From contig CAVOIB010000002.1 of assembly GCA_963695975.1 (NCBI GenBank), positions 310,001-374,000 of the forward strand: a stretch of 64,000 nt of DNA. Direction: 5' to 3'. Position 1 is the first letter of the stretch. Each line of letters starts with the position of its first letter. This DNA is from JBBQVZ01 sp963695975. GTDB taxonomy: Bacteria; Actinomycetota; UBA4738; HRBIN12. The notes beneath the pieces are model-generated. The model did not search any database. It worked only from the letters and a program-made list of their open reading frames with translations, and had not been told where the DNA came from. Shown here piece after piece: positions 53,861-63,509 of this stretch. The position numbers and the translations under genes are program-made.

Positions 53861-55234
53861 GTGTCCGAGCCGAGCCCGGTCGAGACCCACGGCATCCCGT
53901 TCCGCGAGGCGGCTCGGTTCTGGGTGAAGCTCGGGTTCATCAACTTCGGCGGGCCGACCGGACAGATCGCGATCATGCACGACGAGATCGTCGAACGCCG
54001 GAGATGGATCTCGAACGGCCGGTTCCTGCACGCTCTCAATTACTGCATGCTGTTGCCGGGTCCGGAGGCCCAGCAGCTCGCGATCTACATCGGGTGGCTC
54101 CTGCACAAGGTGCGCGGCGGCCTCGTCGCCGGCGTGATGTTCGTGCTCCCTAGCTTCTTCGTGATGCTCGGCCTGTCGTGGTTGTACGCGGCCCACGGCG
54201 ACGTGACCTGGGTCAGCGCGACGCTTTCGGGCCTGGCCGCCGCCGTGGTCGGGATCGTCGCGTCGGCGACGATCCGAATCGGCAAGAAGGCCCTGGTCAA
54301 CCGACTCATGGTCGCGGTCGCCCTCGCGTCGTTCGTCTCGATCTTCCTGCTCCATGTGCCGTTCCCGCTGATCATCGTGACCGCCGGTGTGGTGGGTCTC
54401 GTCGGCGGCGCGGTCCGTCCGGATCTGTTCGACGTCGGCGTCGGTCAGGAACTCGACGAGAACGAGCAGGTCGCGATCAGCGACGATGCGTCGCCGGCAG
54501 CGCATACGAGGCTGTCGGCGACGCGCAGCGCCGTCGTGTTGATCGTAGGGCTCGTGTTGTGGCTGGTTCCGATAGCGGCGGTCGCCGCGTGGCGAGGTCC
54601 GGGCGACACGCTCACGGAGATGGGCTGGTTCTTCTCGAAAGCAGCGCTGATCACCTTCGGCGGCGCCTACGCGGTTCTGTCCTACATCAACGTCGCCGCC
54701 GTCGCGCATTACGGATGGCTGCTCCCCGGCCAGATGGTGGTGGGGCTCGGCCTCGCCGAGACCACCCCCGGGCCGTTGATCATGGTCGTGGAGTTCGTCG
54801 GATTCGTCGGCGCCTACCAGCATCCGGGCCGACTCGATCCGCTGGTGGCCGGCGCGCTCGGCGCGGTCGTGGTGACGTGGGCCACGTTCGCACCGTGCTT
54901 CTTGTGGATCTTCCTCGGCGCTCCGTACGTGGAGCGTCTGCGCGGCAACGTTCGTCTGTCGGCGGCGCTCGAAACGATCACGGCGGCCGTCGTCGGGGTG
55001 ATCGCGAACCTCGCGGTGACCTTCGCTGTGAGCACGCTGTTCGATCAGGTGCGCGCGGTCAAGACGATCGGTGGCACGATCCCCGTGCCGGTGTGGTCCT
55101 CGGCCGACGTTTTCGCGGTGGTTGTCGCGACGGTGTCGTTCGTCGGCCTCTGGCGGTTCCGTTGGAAGATCATCCCCGTCGTGGCGGCGAGCGCGGTCGC
55201 CGGTCTGGTGGTGAACGGCGTCATCAAGGGATAG
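53861..55234 (+). CDS. chrA: ChrA-type anion transporter
   Basis: A 457-residue two-repeat CHR-family transporter. Both halves show the family signature: FGGPTGQIAIMHDE, NYCMLLPGPEAQQLA, then FGGAYAVLSYI, LGLAETTPGPLIM. It has about ten helices. CHR proteins expel chromate, and related ones move sulfate-like anions. The TusA-DsrE neighbours suggest sulfur oxyanion traffic more than chromate resistance. GTG 53861. Confidence 0.85.
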   Translation: MSEPSPVETHGIPFREAARFWVKLGFINFGGPTGQIAIMHDEIVERRRWISNGRFLHALNYCMLLPGPEAQQLAIYIGWLLHKVRGGLVAGVMFVLPSFFVMLGLSWLYAAHGDVTWVSATLSGLAAAVVGIVASATIRIGKKALVNRLMVAVALASFVSIFLLHVPFPLIIVTAGVVGLVGGAVRPDLFDVGVGQELDENEQVAISDDASPAAHTRLSATRSAVVLIVGLVLWLVPIAAVAAWRGPGDTLTEMGWFFSKAALITFGGAYAVLSYINVAAVAHYGWLLPGQMVVGLGLAETTPGPLIMVVEFVGFVGAYQHPGRLDPLVAGALGAVVVTWATFAPCFLWIFLGAPYVERLRGNVRLSAALETITAAVVGVIANLAVTFAVSTLFDQVRAVKTIGGTIPVPVWSSADVFAVVVATVSFVGLWRFRWKIIPVVAASAVAGLVVNGVIKG

Positions 55235-55244
55235 ACAGGGTCCG

Positions 55245-55982
55245 TCAGCGTGCGCGATATGCGCGGATATTCAGGCGGACGTAGTCGATCCGGGGTCCCG
55301 GCAGCCGGATGGCCACCTCGTGGACGAACCGCGCTCGCTCGGTGCCACGCATCGACTCCACATGGTCGCCGAGGCAGATCGTGGCGAGGTACGGTTCCAC
55401 GTCCCCGGGCGCGAGCTCGGTCGGCTCATCGTGCAACCACGTCTCGATGTCGGTGAAGCCTGCGGCGAGCAGCCGGACTCGCGTGTCCTCGGGGGTCGCA
55501 TAGTGTTTCCGGCCGGCGAGGTCCTCACCCAGCTCGGCGAGCGCCGCCTCGATCGAGGCGATGTTCCCTGAACCGCCGCACTGGGCGACCAGCTGCCCAC
55601 CAGGCCGGAGGACCGAGGCGAGGTTCGCGAACAGCGCGTCATGATCGAGGATCCAATGGAACGTCGCGGTCGACAGGACCGCGTCCACCGGTGGGTCGAT
55701 CGGCAGTCGCTCGGTGAGGTCGGCGACCAGGAACTCAACGCGTGGGTCCTCGCGGAACCGTTCCTGTGTCCGCTGGATCATGGAGGGCGATCCGTCGAGC
55801 GCGATCACGCGGCCGCGGGGCAGTCGCTTCAAGAGCTTCGCGGTCACCCGCCCGGTGCCGCATCCGGCGTCGAGCACTCGCTCGTCGCCGTGGACGTCGA
55901 GCCAGCCGACCGCGACCTCTCCCCACCGCGTCATCGGTGAGGCCAGCCGGTCGTACGCGACGGCATCCCAGTCGCGGGGCAT
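55245..55982 (-). CDS. SAM-dependent methyltransferase (Tam-like)
   Basis: A 245-residue class I methyltransferase. It has motif I VLDAGCGTGRVTAKL near residue 37, then ALDGSPSMI and VLSTATFHWILDHD. The WDAVAYDRLASPMTRWG start resembles trans-aconitate methyltransferases. The substrate is unknown. Convergent with chrA. Confidence 0.8.
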   Translation of the reverse strand: MPRDWDAVAYDRLASPMTRWGEVAVGWLDVHGDERVLDAGCGTGRVTAKLLKRLPRGRVIALDGSPSMIQRTQERFREDPRVEFLVADLTERLPIDPPVDAVLSTATFHWILDHDALFANLASVLRPGGQLVAQCGGSGNIASIEAALAELGEDLAGRKHYATPEDTRVRLLAAGFTDIETWLHDEPTELAPGDVEPYLATICLGDHVESMRGTERARFVHEVAIRLPGPRIDYVRLNIRAYRAR

Positions 55983-56002
55983 CCCGCGAGGCTACCGGAG
56001 GC

Positions 56003-56203
56003 TCAGCGTTCCTCGTCCTCGGGGCGGACATGCTCCAGGTCGGGGAGGACGATCTCTAGGTCGTCCGGCCCAGCTTCGGGGATGACCACCGGCGAGCCGG
56101 CACGCTCCGCACGCATCGCCTTGTACCACCCCGGTTCGTAGGACGCGGCCCGACAGTCCGGGCACTCCGCGACGGTTCCCGGTTCGTGTGCTGAATGGTC
56201 CAT
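56003..56203 (-). CDS. Small protein with CPDC motif
   Basis: A 66-residue acidic protein: ECPDCRAASYEPGWYKAMRAE, then a Pro/Asp/Glu-rich end. A single CxxC pair could bind half a zinc site with a partner. No family is recognised. It lies 20 bases upstream of the methyltransferase gene on the same strand. Confidence 0.5.
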   Translation of the reverse strand: MDHSAHEPGTVAECPDCRAASYEPGWYKAMRAERAGSPVVIPEAGPDDLEIVLPDLEHVRPEDEER

Positions 56204-56245
56204 CGTCGCAGGGTACGCCCACGAACGGAGGGTGCATACGACCCG

Positions 56246-56845
56246 CTAGGGAAGGTACTGCTCCTCGATCGTCACGATCTCGCCGCCCGTCACCGTTATC
56301 CAGTACGGGACCTGCGTTCCGAGCAACGCGTCCGTTGGGTGCGAGAGCGACGACGCCCAGTCCGTGTACGGCACGCTCGTCGGCTCACAGCAGTTCGACC
56401 AATCGACCGCCTGGATGCTCACGGTCGGCGAGACGGGCATCGTCCGTAGGCGCGGGTTGTCGTTCACGATGTAGTAGTCGTTCGGCACCGGGGTCTCGTC
56501 GCCGTGCTCGGCGGCCGCCTGGTTGGCGGCATCCCCCGTCAGGAGGTAGGCGAGATCGAAGGTCATCGTGGCATCGGGCGGCGTGCCGTGCAGCTTCTTC
56601 ACGAACACGAAGTGCCGGCCGTCCTCCAGGGCCGGTGGCGAACCCGGGCTCTCGCTCGCCGAGGGCTCGGAAGGTGACGCGCTCACCGACGGACTCGAGT
56701 CGGGTGAGGCGGTCTCCGGCGTGTGGTCTCCTCCACGGTTCGCGAGGAGCAGACCGCCCGTGATCGCGACTATCGCGACGATCGCGACACCGAGGAAGAT
56801 GAGGGGGCGGTTGCGTCCGGGGGCTGCGTGCTTGGGATGGGGCAT
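56246..56845 (-). CDS. Membrane-anchored protein of unknown function
   Basis: A 199-residue protein with one N-terminal helix (LIFLGVAIVAIVAITGGLLL), a Ser/Pro-rich linker (about 42-75) and an external domain of about 120 residues with a Cys pair (NCCEP). No family is recognised. It diverges from the MarR-MFS operon. Confidence 0.6.
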   Translation of the reverse strand: MPHPKHAAPGRNRPLIFLGVAIVAIVAITGGLLLANRGGDHTPETASPDSSPSVSASPSEPSASESPGSPPALEDGRHFVFVKKLHGTPPDATMTFDLAYLLTGDAANQAAAEHGDETPVPNDYYIVNDNPRLRTMPVSPTVSIQAVDWSNCCEPTSVPYTDWASSLSHPTDALLGTQVPYWITVTGGEIVTIEEQYLP

Positions 56846-56919
56846 GTCGACTCCACCTTAGACCTCGGCCTACGGCGTTTGGAGAGTTACGGTGACAGTA
56901 GTTAGCGGTGCGTACTATC

Positions 56920-57369
56920 ATGGTTGGCGTGCCGACCGCTCCCCCCGTCCTGGATGCCGCCGCCCTCGCGTCTCATCTGCGCCTGGGCATCACTCGGCTC
57001 GCGCGCAAGCTCCGCCGTGAGGGAGACACGGGCGTGACGCCCACGCTGCTGGCCGCCCTCAGTACGATCGAGCGCCACGGCCCGATGACCGCAGGCTCCC
57101 TCGCGGCGCACGAACAGGTCGAGAAGCCCACCGTGACTCGGTTGCTGGCCGCACTGGAGACCCGCGCGTTGATCGAGCGGACGGCCGATCCGCTCGACGG
57201 ACGGATCGCGTGGCTCCAGGTGACACCTCAGGGCCGAAAGCTCCTGCAGGGCACGCGACGCCGGAAAGACGAGTACCTCGCCAGGCGGATCAAGCGCCTG
57301 CCGCTCGAGGATCGTCTCGTCCTGGAGCGCGCGGCCGAGATCTTCGAGCAGCTCACGGAGGGAGGGTGA
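56920..57369 (+). CDS. MarR-family transcriptional regulator
   Basis: About 149 residues of winged-helix MarR type: LLAALSTIERHGPMTAGSLA, EQVEKPTVTRLLAALE and wing RTADPLDGRIAWLQ. GTG 56908, ATG 56920 and GTG 56929 are all possible starts. The TGATG overlap with the next MFS gene implies it controls that exporter. Confidence 0.85.
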   Translation: MVGVPTAPPVLDAAALASHLRLGITRLARKLRREGDTGVTPTLLAALSTIERHGPMTAGSLAAHEQVEKPTVTRLLAALETRALIERTADPLDGRIAWLQVTPQGRKLLQGTRRRKDEYLARRIKRLPLEDRLVLERAAEIFEQLTEGG

Positions 57370-58646
57370 TGACCCCCGTCGGCCGTGCCGTCGATCGTAC
57401 GTTCCGGTCGCTGCGAACGCGCAACTTCCGTCTCTTCTTCACCGGGCAGGTGATCTCGGTGACCGGCACGTGGGTGAACTTCACCGCGTCCGCATGGCTC
57501 GTCTTGCACCTGTCGGACAGCGGCGTGGCGCTCGGAGTGAATACGGCCCTCATGTTCCTGCCCATCCTGCTCGTCGGAGCGTTCGGCGGGATGCTGGCGG
57601 ACCGGCACGACAAGCGGAAGATCCTCCTCGGCACGCAGCTCGCGTATCTCGTCGTTTCGCTCACGTTGTTCGCGCTGGTCGCGACCGACGTGGTCCAGCT
57701 CTGGATGGTCTACATGCTCTCGTTCGCCTCGGGGCTTGTGACCGCGCTCGATAACCCGACGCGTCAGAGCTTCTACATGGAGATGGTCGAGGCGTCCGAC
57801 CTCACGAACGCCGTCAGCCTGAATTCCGCGGTGTTCATGGGCGCGAGGATCGTGGGGGCTTCGCTCGCCGGTGCGCTCATCGCGACGTTCGGTACGGCGA
57901 TCTGCTTCTTGATCGACGGGCTCTCCTACCTCGCGGTGATCGGGGCGCTTCTGGCGATGCGGCCGGCCGATCTCCGCGGTCACGCGCGCGGCGGGCGCGA
58001 ACGCGGCAACGTTCGTGAGGGATTCCGCTACGTCTGGACCACGGCCGAACTTCGGCGCCCGCTGATCCTGATGGCGGTCGTCTTCACGTTCGCGTTCAAC
58101 TGGGCGGTGCTCCTGCCGCTCCTGGCGAAGCACACGTTCGGTGGAACGGCCGCCACGTTCGGCGTGATGTCGGCGTTCGGGGGCCTCGGCTCGTTCGTCG
58201 CCGCGTTGCTCATGGCGAACCGCAACAGCACGCGGACGTCGGCGCCGAGCGTCGCCCGTCTCGCCACGTACGCACTTGCGTCGGGCGCCGCCCTCTTGCT
58301 GACCGCGGTCTCACCGACGCTGCTGTTCGCCGATCTGACGATGATCCCGCTCGGCTTCGCCGTGATGGTCTTCATCATCACCGCGAACTCGATGCTGCAG
58401 CTTTCGTCGAAGGCGGAGTTCCGCGGTCGCGTGATGGCGATCTACGGGATGGTGTTCCTTGGGAGTACGCCGTTCGGCGCCGTCATGATCGGCTGGCTCG
58501 CGCAGCAGTACGGCCCGCGCGCGGGGTTCGCGGTCGGCGGTCTCGTTGCGATCGGCGCGGGACTCGGAGCCCTGTGGCTGCGCACGCGCGCCTCCGAGCC
58601 CCCTCGGTCTGAGTCCGTGCGCCTCGCCGATCCGATGTCGGCGTAG
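57369..58646 (+). CDS. MFS_3-type exporter
   Basis: A 425-residue MFS protein of the enterobactin-exporter-like branch: LRTRNFRLFFTGQVISVTGTW, loop motif GGMLADRHDKRK and about twelve helices. It is coupled to the MarR gene. Ligand unknown, but MarR-MFS pairs commonly expel drugs or metabolites. Confidence 0.85.
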   Translation: MTPVGRAVDRTFRSLRTRNFRLFFTGQVISVTGTWVNFTASAWLVLHLSDSGVALGVNTALMFLPILLVGAFGGMLADRHDKRKILLGTQLAYLVVSLTLFALVATDVVQLWMVYMLSFASGLVTALDNPTRQSFYMEMVEASDLTNAVSLNSAVFMGARIVGASLAGALIATFGTAICFLIDGLSYLAVIGALLAMRPADLRGHARGGRERGNVREGFRYVWTTAELRRPLILMAVVFTFAFNWAVLLPLLAKHTFGGTAATFGVMSAFGGLGSFVAALLMANRNSTRTSAPSVARLATYALASGAALLLTAVSPTLLFADLTMIPLGFAVMVFIITANSMLQLSSKAEFRGRVMAIYGMVFLGSTPFGAVMIGWLAQQYGPRAGFAVGGLVAIGAGLGALWLRTRASEPPRSESVRLADPMSA

Positions 58647-58655
58647 GGCCGGGGC

Positions 58656-60134
58656 TCAACCAACCCCGTCCTCGGCCTCACGCTCGATCTGCCATCGTCC
58701 GTCGGGTCCGGCCCGAGCCACATCCAGGAGGGAACCGTCCCGTAGCGCTAGACGGAACCTGGTCATCGGAACGCCGTCCCGGTCCTCGTTCCACGAGCGG
58801 ACGACCTCGACGGGCTCCTCGACGCCGCCCCACACGACGGTGCGCGGCCACTCCTCGGCCTTCGCGCCCTCGTGGAATCTGATGATCAGCGCCGGCGTTC
58901 GGCCGATCCACCGGGGCAGGACCGGCGTCCACAGCAGGAACGCGATGCCCACCGATGCGACCGAACCCGATACGCCCAGGTGGTCCAGCATCGGGATCGC
59001 GAGCGCGGCCGCCAGCAGCCGAGCGAGGTTGTACGCGACGTCGTAGATGGCGAAGATCCGCCCTCGGTAGCCGTCGGGGAGCGACTCCTGCACCATCGTG
59101 TCGATCGGGATCTTCTTCCACGCGAACGTGACCCCGACCATGAAGCTCGCGAGCAGCACGCTCCAGCCGGTGATCGCGAACGAGACCGCGAGCATCACGG
59201 CGCCCCCGATCAGGAACGCGCCTGCCACGATGCGCTCCTTCGCGAACCGATCCTCGAGCGCGCCGATCGTCACGATGCCTAGCAGCACGCCAGCTCCCCC
59301 CGCCCCGATCAGGTTCGAGAACGACCCGACACCCTCCCCGAAGCGTTCGCGGAACACCACGAGGGACAGCGTGAGCACCACGCCTTGCCCGATCTGATCG
59401 AGCGAGATCGACGTGATCGGCCCGATCGCGCGCGGCGTGTGGAGCAGCCGGCCCATCCCATCGCGGAACTCCATCCCCACACGCCGAAGCTCGTGCCGGA
59501 TGAGCGAAGGATCCTCCGGAAGGGTGTGCGGAGCCAGATCGCTGCCGATCCGCGAGGCGATCAGCGATCCGACGAGCCAGAGGGCGCCCGCGCCGATCAC
59601 CACGCTCGCAGAGCCGAAGGCGTCGGCGATCTTCCCACCCAGGAAGATCCCCGCGAGCAGTGCCACGGTGCCGCCGACGGTGGCGATCGAATTCGCCATC
59701 AGGAGGTCCTCGGCGGGCACGAGCCGCGGCACGACCGCCTGGGCGGTCGACAGGAAGAACCGGTTGACCGAGAGCACGATCAACGCGCCGGCGAAGAAGG
59801 GCACCGCCTGAAGCTCCGGATCGAACAGCACAAGCCAGACAAGTCCGGCCTTGATGAGCGGCGCGATCGTCATGATCCGGCGACGCGGCCAGCGGTCGAT
59901 GAAGACGCCGGTGAACGGCCCGATCACCGAGTAGGGGAGGGCCACGATCAGCGTGGCCTTGAGCAGGCCGACCGTCGTGCTCTTCTCATCCGGCGAGAAC
60001 ACGATCGAGGCGATCAGCGACACCTGGAAGAGCCCGTCGGCGAACTGGCTGGCCAGCCGGATCCAGAGCAGCCGCCGGAAGTCGGGGCTGCGCAGGGCGC
60101 CCCGGGTGCGCTCGATCGTTCCCTTGGCGGCCAT
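58656..60134 (-). CDS. MFS transporter
   Basis: About 492 residues: LRSPDFRRLLWIRLASQFADGLF, loop motif GVFIDRWPRRRIM, about twelve helices, then a soluble C-terminal tail of about 60 residues (RFHEGAKAEEWPRTVVWGG...). ATG 60134 or 60143 are the plausible starts; ATG/GTG 60194 adds a non-conserved lead. The tail is unusual for an MFS protein. Substrate unknown. Confidence 0.8.
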   Translation of the reverse strand: MAAKGTIERTRGALRSPDFRRLLWIRLASQFADGLFQVSLIASIVFSPDEKSTTVGLLKATLIVALPYSVIGPFTGVFIDRWPRRRIMTIAPLIKAGLVWLVLFDPELQAVPFFAGALIVLSVNRFFLSTAQAVVPRLVPAEDLLMANSIATVGGTVALLAGIFLGGKIADAFGSASVVIGAGALWLVGSLIASRIGSDLAPHTLPEDPSLIRHELRRVGMEFRDGMGRLLHTPRAIGPITSISLDQIGQGVVLTLSLVVFRERFGEGVGSFSNLIGAGGAGVLLGIVTIGALEDRFAKERIVAGAFLIGGAVMLAVSFAITGWSVLLASFMVGVTFAWKKIPIDTMVQESLPDGYRGRIFAIYDVAYNLARLLAAALAIPMLDHLGVSGSVASVGIAFLLWTPVLPRWIGRTPALIIRFHEGAKAEEWPRTVVWGGVEEPVEVVRSWNEDRDGVPMTRFRLALRDGSLLDVARAGPDGRWQIEREAEDGVG

Positions 60135-60211
60135 GCCCGGCATCGTAGGGCTTGCCGCACTCACCGATACCTGGGCACCATCGTTCGCGATCACGAGAGG
60201 AAGGAACGTTG

Positions 60212-60970
60212 ATGAGCCGTTTCAAGGTCGGTGCGCAGTTCCACCCGCAGCACTGCTCCATGGACGACCTGCGTGCCGGATGGCGCGAGGCGGACGCGAT
60301 GGGCGTGGACACGATCTGGGACTGGGACCACTTCTATCCGCTGTACGGCGATGCCGACGGCCCGCACTTCGAGGGTTGGACCCAGCTCGCAGCGATGGCA
60401 TGCGACACGGAGCGCGCGATGTTCGGCGCGCTGGTCACGTGCAACTCGTACCGCAACCCGGAGCTGCTCGCCGACATGGCGCGGACGATCGACCACCTGT
60501 CCGGTGGCCGCTTGATCTTGGGGATCGGCGCCGGCTGGTTCGAACGGGACTACGACGAGTACGGCTACGAGTTCGGGACCGCGGGTGACCGTCTCCGCGC
60601 CCTCGAGGCGTCCCTCGTACGGATCCGGTCGCGCCTGGCCAAGCTGAACCCCCCTCCGATCGGACCGATGCCGATCATGATCGGCGGGGGTGGCGAGAAG
60701 GTCACGCTCCGGCTGGTCGCGGAGCACGCCGACATGTGGAACGGCTTCGGTCCACCGGAGTCATGGGCGAGGAAGAACGCGATCCTCGACGAGTGGTGCC
60801 AGGCGGCAGGGCGCGATCCGAAGGCCGTCGAGCGCACGGTCCATATCCAACCGGCCGGCGTCAACGACCTGGAGACGTACCTCGAGGCCGGGGCCGAGCA
60901 CCTGATCGTCGGGCTCGGATACCCGTTCGACCTGAAGGCGGTTCAGCGCCTGCTCGATAAGCGCGGGTGA
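60212..60970 (+). CDS. LLM-class F420-dependent oxidoreductase
   Basis: A 252-residue luciferase-like protein: MGVDTIWDWDHFYPLYGD, ARTIDHLSGGRLILGIGAGWFERDYDEYG and PIMIGGGGEKVTLRLVAEHADMWN. The family uses F420. AGGAAGGA precedes ATG 60212. It is convergent with ino1, three bases apart. Substrate unknown. Confidence 0.88.
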   Translation: MSRFKVGAQFHPQHCSMDDLRAGWREADAMGVDTIWDWDHFYPLYGDADGPHFEGWTQLAAMACDTERAMFGALVTCNSYRNPELLADMARTIDHLSGGRLILGIGAGWFERDYDEYGYEFGTAGDRLRALEASLVRIRSRLAKLNPPPIGPMPIMIGGGGEKVTLRLVAEHADMWNGFGPPESWARKNAILDEWCQAAGRDPKAVERTVHIQPAGVNDLETYLEAGAEHLIVGLGYPFDLKAVQRLLDKRG

Positions 60971-60973
60971 GCG

Positions 60974-62095
60974 CTACGCTCGCACGTCGAAGAACGCGGT
61001 CCAGTCGGCGGTGGCGGACTCGCCCACGCCCTGGATGAACTCCTCGACCATCTCGCGCGCCGCGTCGTCCGAGAACTGCACCGGCGGCGACTTCATGAAG
61101 TAGGCGCTCGGTCCGATCAGCGGGCCGGCGATGCCGCGGTCCAGCGCGAGTTTCACGCAGCGCACCGCGTCGATGACGATGCCGGCCGAGTTCGGGCTGT
61201 CCCAGACCTCGAGCTTCATCTCGATGACGAGGGGCACGTCGCCGAACGACTGGCCTTCCAGGCGGATCTGCGCCCACTTACGGTCCTCGAGCCACGGCAC
61301 GTAGTCCGAGGGCCCGATGTGGATGTTCTTCTTGTCCAGCTCGCGGCGGAGCTGTGACTGCACCGACTGCGTCTTCGAGATCTTCTTCGACGTCAAGCGC
61401 TCGCGCTCGAGCATGTTCATGAAGTCCATGTTTCCGCCGAAATTGAGCTGGTACGTGCGGTTCAGCTTCACGCCCCGATCCTCGAACAGCTTCGTCAAGA
61501 CGCGATGCGTGATCGTGGCGCCCACCTGGCTCTTGATGTCGTCGCCGATGATCGGCACGCCCGCGTCGCCGAACCTCTTGGCCCACTCTCCCTCGCTCGC
61601 GATGAAGACCGGCAAGCAGTTCACGTAGCCGACGCCGGCGTCGATCGCGGCTTGCGCGTAGTGCCTCGCGGCCCGCTCGGATCCCACGGGCAGGTAACTC
61701 ACGACGACATCGGCCTGCGTGTCGCGCAGCACCTGCGCCACGTCCACCGGCTCCTGCTCCGATTCCTCGATCGTCTCGCGGTAGTACGTGCCGAGGCTGT
61801 CGAACGTGTGCCCCCGCTGCACGGTCACGCCGGTCGGTGGCACGTCGGCGGCGAAGCGGATCGTGTTGTTCGGCTCGGAGAAGATCGCCTCGGAGACGTC
61901 CTTCCCGACCTTCTTCGCGTCAACGTCGAACGCTGCCACGACCTCCACGTCGCCGACGTGGTAGCCGCCCAGTTCCACGTGCATCAGACCGGGGACGCGA
62001 TCCTCCGGGTTGGCGTCTTTGTAGTACTCCAGTCCCTGCACCAGGGATGAGGCGCAGTTGCCCACGCCGACGATCGCCAGACGAACATTGTTCAT
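60974..62095 (-). CDS. ino1: Inositol-3-phosphate synthase
   Basis: A 373-residue NAD-dependent enzyme: NNVRLAIVGVGNCASSLVQG, SYLPVGSERAARHYAQA, IIGDDIKSQVGATITHRVL and NFGGNMDFMNM. It makes inositol phosphate from glucose-6-phosphate for inositol lipids and mycothiol, both actinobacterial traits. ATG 62095 overlaps padR (ATGA), the same pair as Rv0046c-Rv0047c. Confidence 0.94.
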   Translation of the reverse strand: MNNVRLAIVGVGNCASSLVQGLEYYKDANPEDRVPGLMHVELGGYHVGDVEVVAAFDVDAKKVGKDVSEAIFSEPNNTIRFAADVPPTGVTVQRGHTFDSLGTYYRETIEESEQEPVDVAQVLRDTQADVVVSYLPVGSERAARHYAQAAIDAGVGYVNCLPVFIASEGEWAKRFGDAGVPIIGDDIKSQVGATITHRVLTKLFEDRGVKLNRTYQLNFGGNMDFMNMLERERLTSKKISKTQSVQSQLRRELDKKNIHIGPSDYVPWLEDRKWAQIRLEGQSFGDVPLVIEMKLEVWDSPNSAGIVIDAVRCVKLALDRGIAGPLIGPSAYFMKSPPVQFSDDAAREMVEEFIQGVGESATADWTAFFDVRA

Positions 62096-62682
62096 GAGGT
62101 GCGCTCCTTCCTGCGAAGCGCCGCAGCGTTCCGGCGCTTCGTCCCCCCCGGGATGCTTGCCGTGCGGTGGCGCTCGGCCTGGATCAGGCCGTCCAGCCAC
62201 GCGATGTCGGATTCGGTCGCGCTCTGCCCGTGCTCCATGAGGGCGAGCGTGTAGTCGTCGACCCGCTCGCGCGTGGTGCGGAGCGAGTCTTTGATCGTGG
62301 AGAGCCGGTCCTCGAGCGACGCGCGCCGGCGTTCCAGCAGCCGGATCCTCGTCTCGGGCGGCAGGTACTTGAAGAACGCGAGGCGCACGCGGAACCGTGT
62401 GTCCTCGGTGGAGTTGTCGTGCGGCGTCTCTTGGAGAAGCTCGAAGAAGATCTTCTCGCCTTTCTCGGTGATGCGATAGACGTTCTTGCGGCGCCCGCTC
62501 CGCTCCTCGTCGCCGGGGACGCTCTCGACGGCGCCCTCCCTCTCGAGGCGACGGAGCGAGGGATAGAGCGAGCCGTAGCTCACCCGCCAGAAGCCGCCGA
62601 GGGACTCTCCGAGCTCCCGTGAGAGCTGGTAGCCGTGCATCGGCTGCTCCTTCAGCAGTCCGAGGATCGCCAGTTCCAACAT
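62092..62682 (-). CDS. PadR-family transcriptional regulator
   Basis: A 196-residue PadR protein: ELAILGLLKEQPMHGYQLSRE, SYGSLYPSLRRLEREG and wing GRRKNVYRITEKG, then an alpha-helical dimer domain. It is co-transcribed with ino1 and probably controls it. A triple palindromic site lies just upstream. Confidence 0.9.
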   Translation of the reverse strand: MLELAILGLLKEQPMHGYQLSRELGESLGGFWRVSYGSLYPSLRRLEREGAVESVPGDEERSGRRKNVYRITEKGEKIFFELLQETPHDNSTEDTRFRVRLAFFKYLPPETRIRLLERRRASLEDRLSTIKDSLRTTRERVDDYTLALMEHGQSATESDIAWLDGLIQAERHRTASIPGGTKRRNAAALRRKERTS

Positions 62683-62721
62683 GTGGGGTGTCGTGCCCTT
62701 CGTTCGAGGTGAGCGCGGCTC

Positions 62722-62755
62722 GATATATCGACCGCGTATATCGTTCCGATATATC
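62722..62755. promoter_or_regulatory. Candidate PadR operator, three GATATATC-type sites
   Basis: GATATATC at 62722-62729 and 62748-62755, with GTATATCG at 62736-62743 between them, forms an AT-rich island 40-73 bases upstream of the padR start. Each site is palindromic or nearly so. This is a likely autoregulatory operator. Confidence 0.6.
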
Positions 62756-62796
62756 TAACCGCGAGTTCCGCCCGACGTCAACTCAGGGCGAGGAGC

Positions 62797-63462
62797 TCAC
62801 ACGGAGAGGCCGGGCCGCCGGTAGTCCGTGACGTACGCGGGCACCCCGATCGCCTCGGGAAGCTGCTCGTCGGCCTCGGGCTCGCCCGTCGCCAGCCTTA
62901 GCGGCAGGACGCCGGCCCACACGGGGAGGGCCAGGTCATCGTCGGCATCCTTCGGGCCACCGCTGCGGACCTTCGCCGAGGCCTCATCCAGCGGGATCGC
63001 GAAGATCGCGGTCTCGTTGAACTCCCTCTCCGAGGGGGCACGGGCCTCGGCGGTCCGTCCCGGGATCACCTGCTCGACGAGGATCCGCTGGGCCCGGTCC
63101 ATCTCATCTCGCTCGGTCACCTCGCGCGGGGATCCGAACACGACCACCGAGCGGTAGTTCATGGAGTGGTTCGGCGTCGATCGCGCGAGTACCAGCCCGT
63201 CGAGGATCGTCGCCTCAACGCAGACCTTCGCGCCGGCACGGATCGCGCGAAGCGTCCGGCTCGCCTGCGAACCGTGGATGTACAACGTGTCGCCGTCGCG
63301 GGCGTGGATCGTGGGGATGATGCGCGGCTCCCCGTCGGGTGCCACCCAGGCCACGTGGCAGATCAGGGCCTCGTCGAGGATCGCGTCGACCGTCGAACGG
63401 TCGTAGTCGCCCCGCTCGGGATGACGATGGACACGCGTTCGTTCGGTAGGGGCGTCGACCAT
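62797..63462 (-). CDS. FMN-binding pyridoxamine-5'-phosphate-oxidase-like protein
   Basis: A 221-residue split-barrel flavin protein: ALICHVAWVAPDGEPRIIPTIHARDGDTLYIHGS, KVCVEATILDGLVLARS and NYRSVVVFGSPREV. The family reduces or binds heme, FMN or F420 substrates. The true substrate is unknown. Confidence 0.82.
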   Translation of the reverse strand: MVDAPTERTRVHRHPERGDYDRSTVDAILDEALICHVAWVAPDGEPRIIPTIHARDGDTLYIHGSQASRTLRAIRAGAKVCVEATILDGLVLARSTPNHSMNYRSVVVFGSPREVTERDEMDRAQRILVEQVIPGRTAEARAPSEREFNETAIFAIPLDEASAKVRSGGPKDADDDLALPVWAGVLPLRLATGEPEADEQLPEAIGVPAYVTDYRRPGLSV

Positions 63463-63509
63463 CCCACGATGCTACCGGCCGACCCGGCGATACACTCCCG
63501 GGAACCGCA

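Noticed and set aside
53861..55234. Acquired chromate-resistance island
   Set aside because: No chrB or mobile genes accompany chrA, and base composition looks like that of its neighbours.
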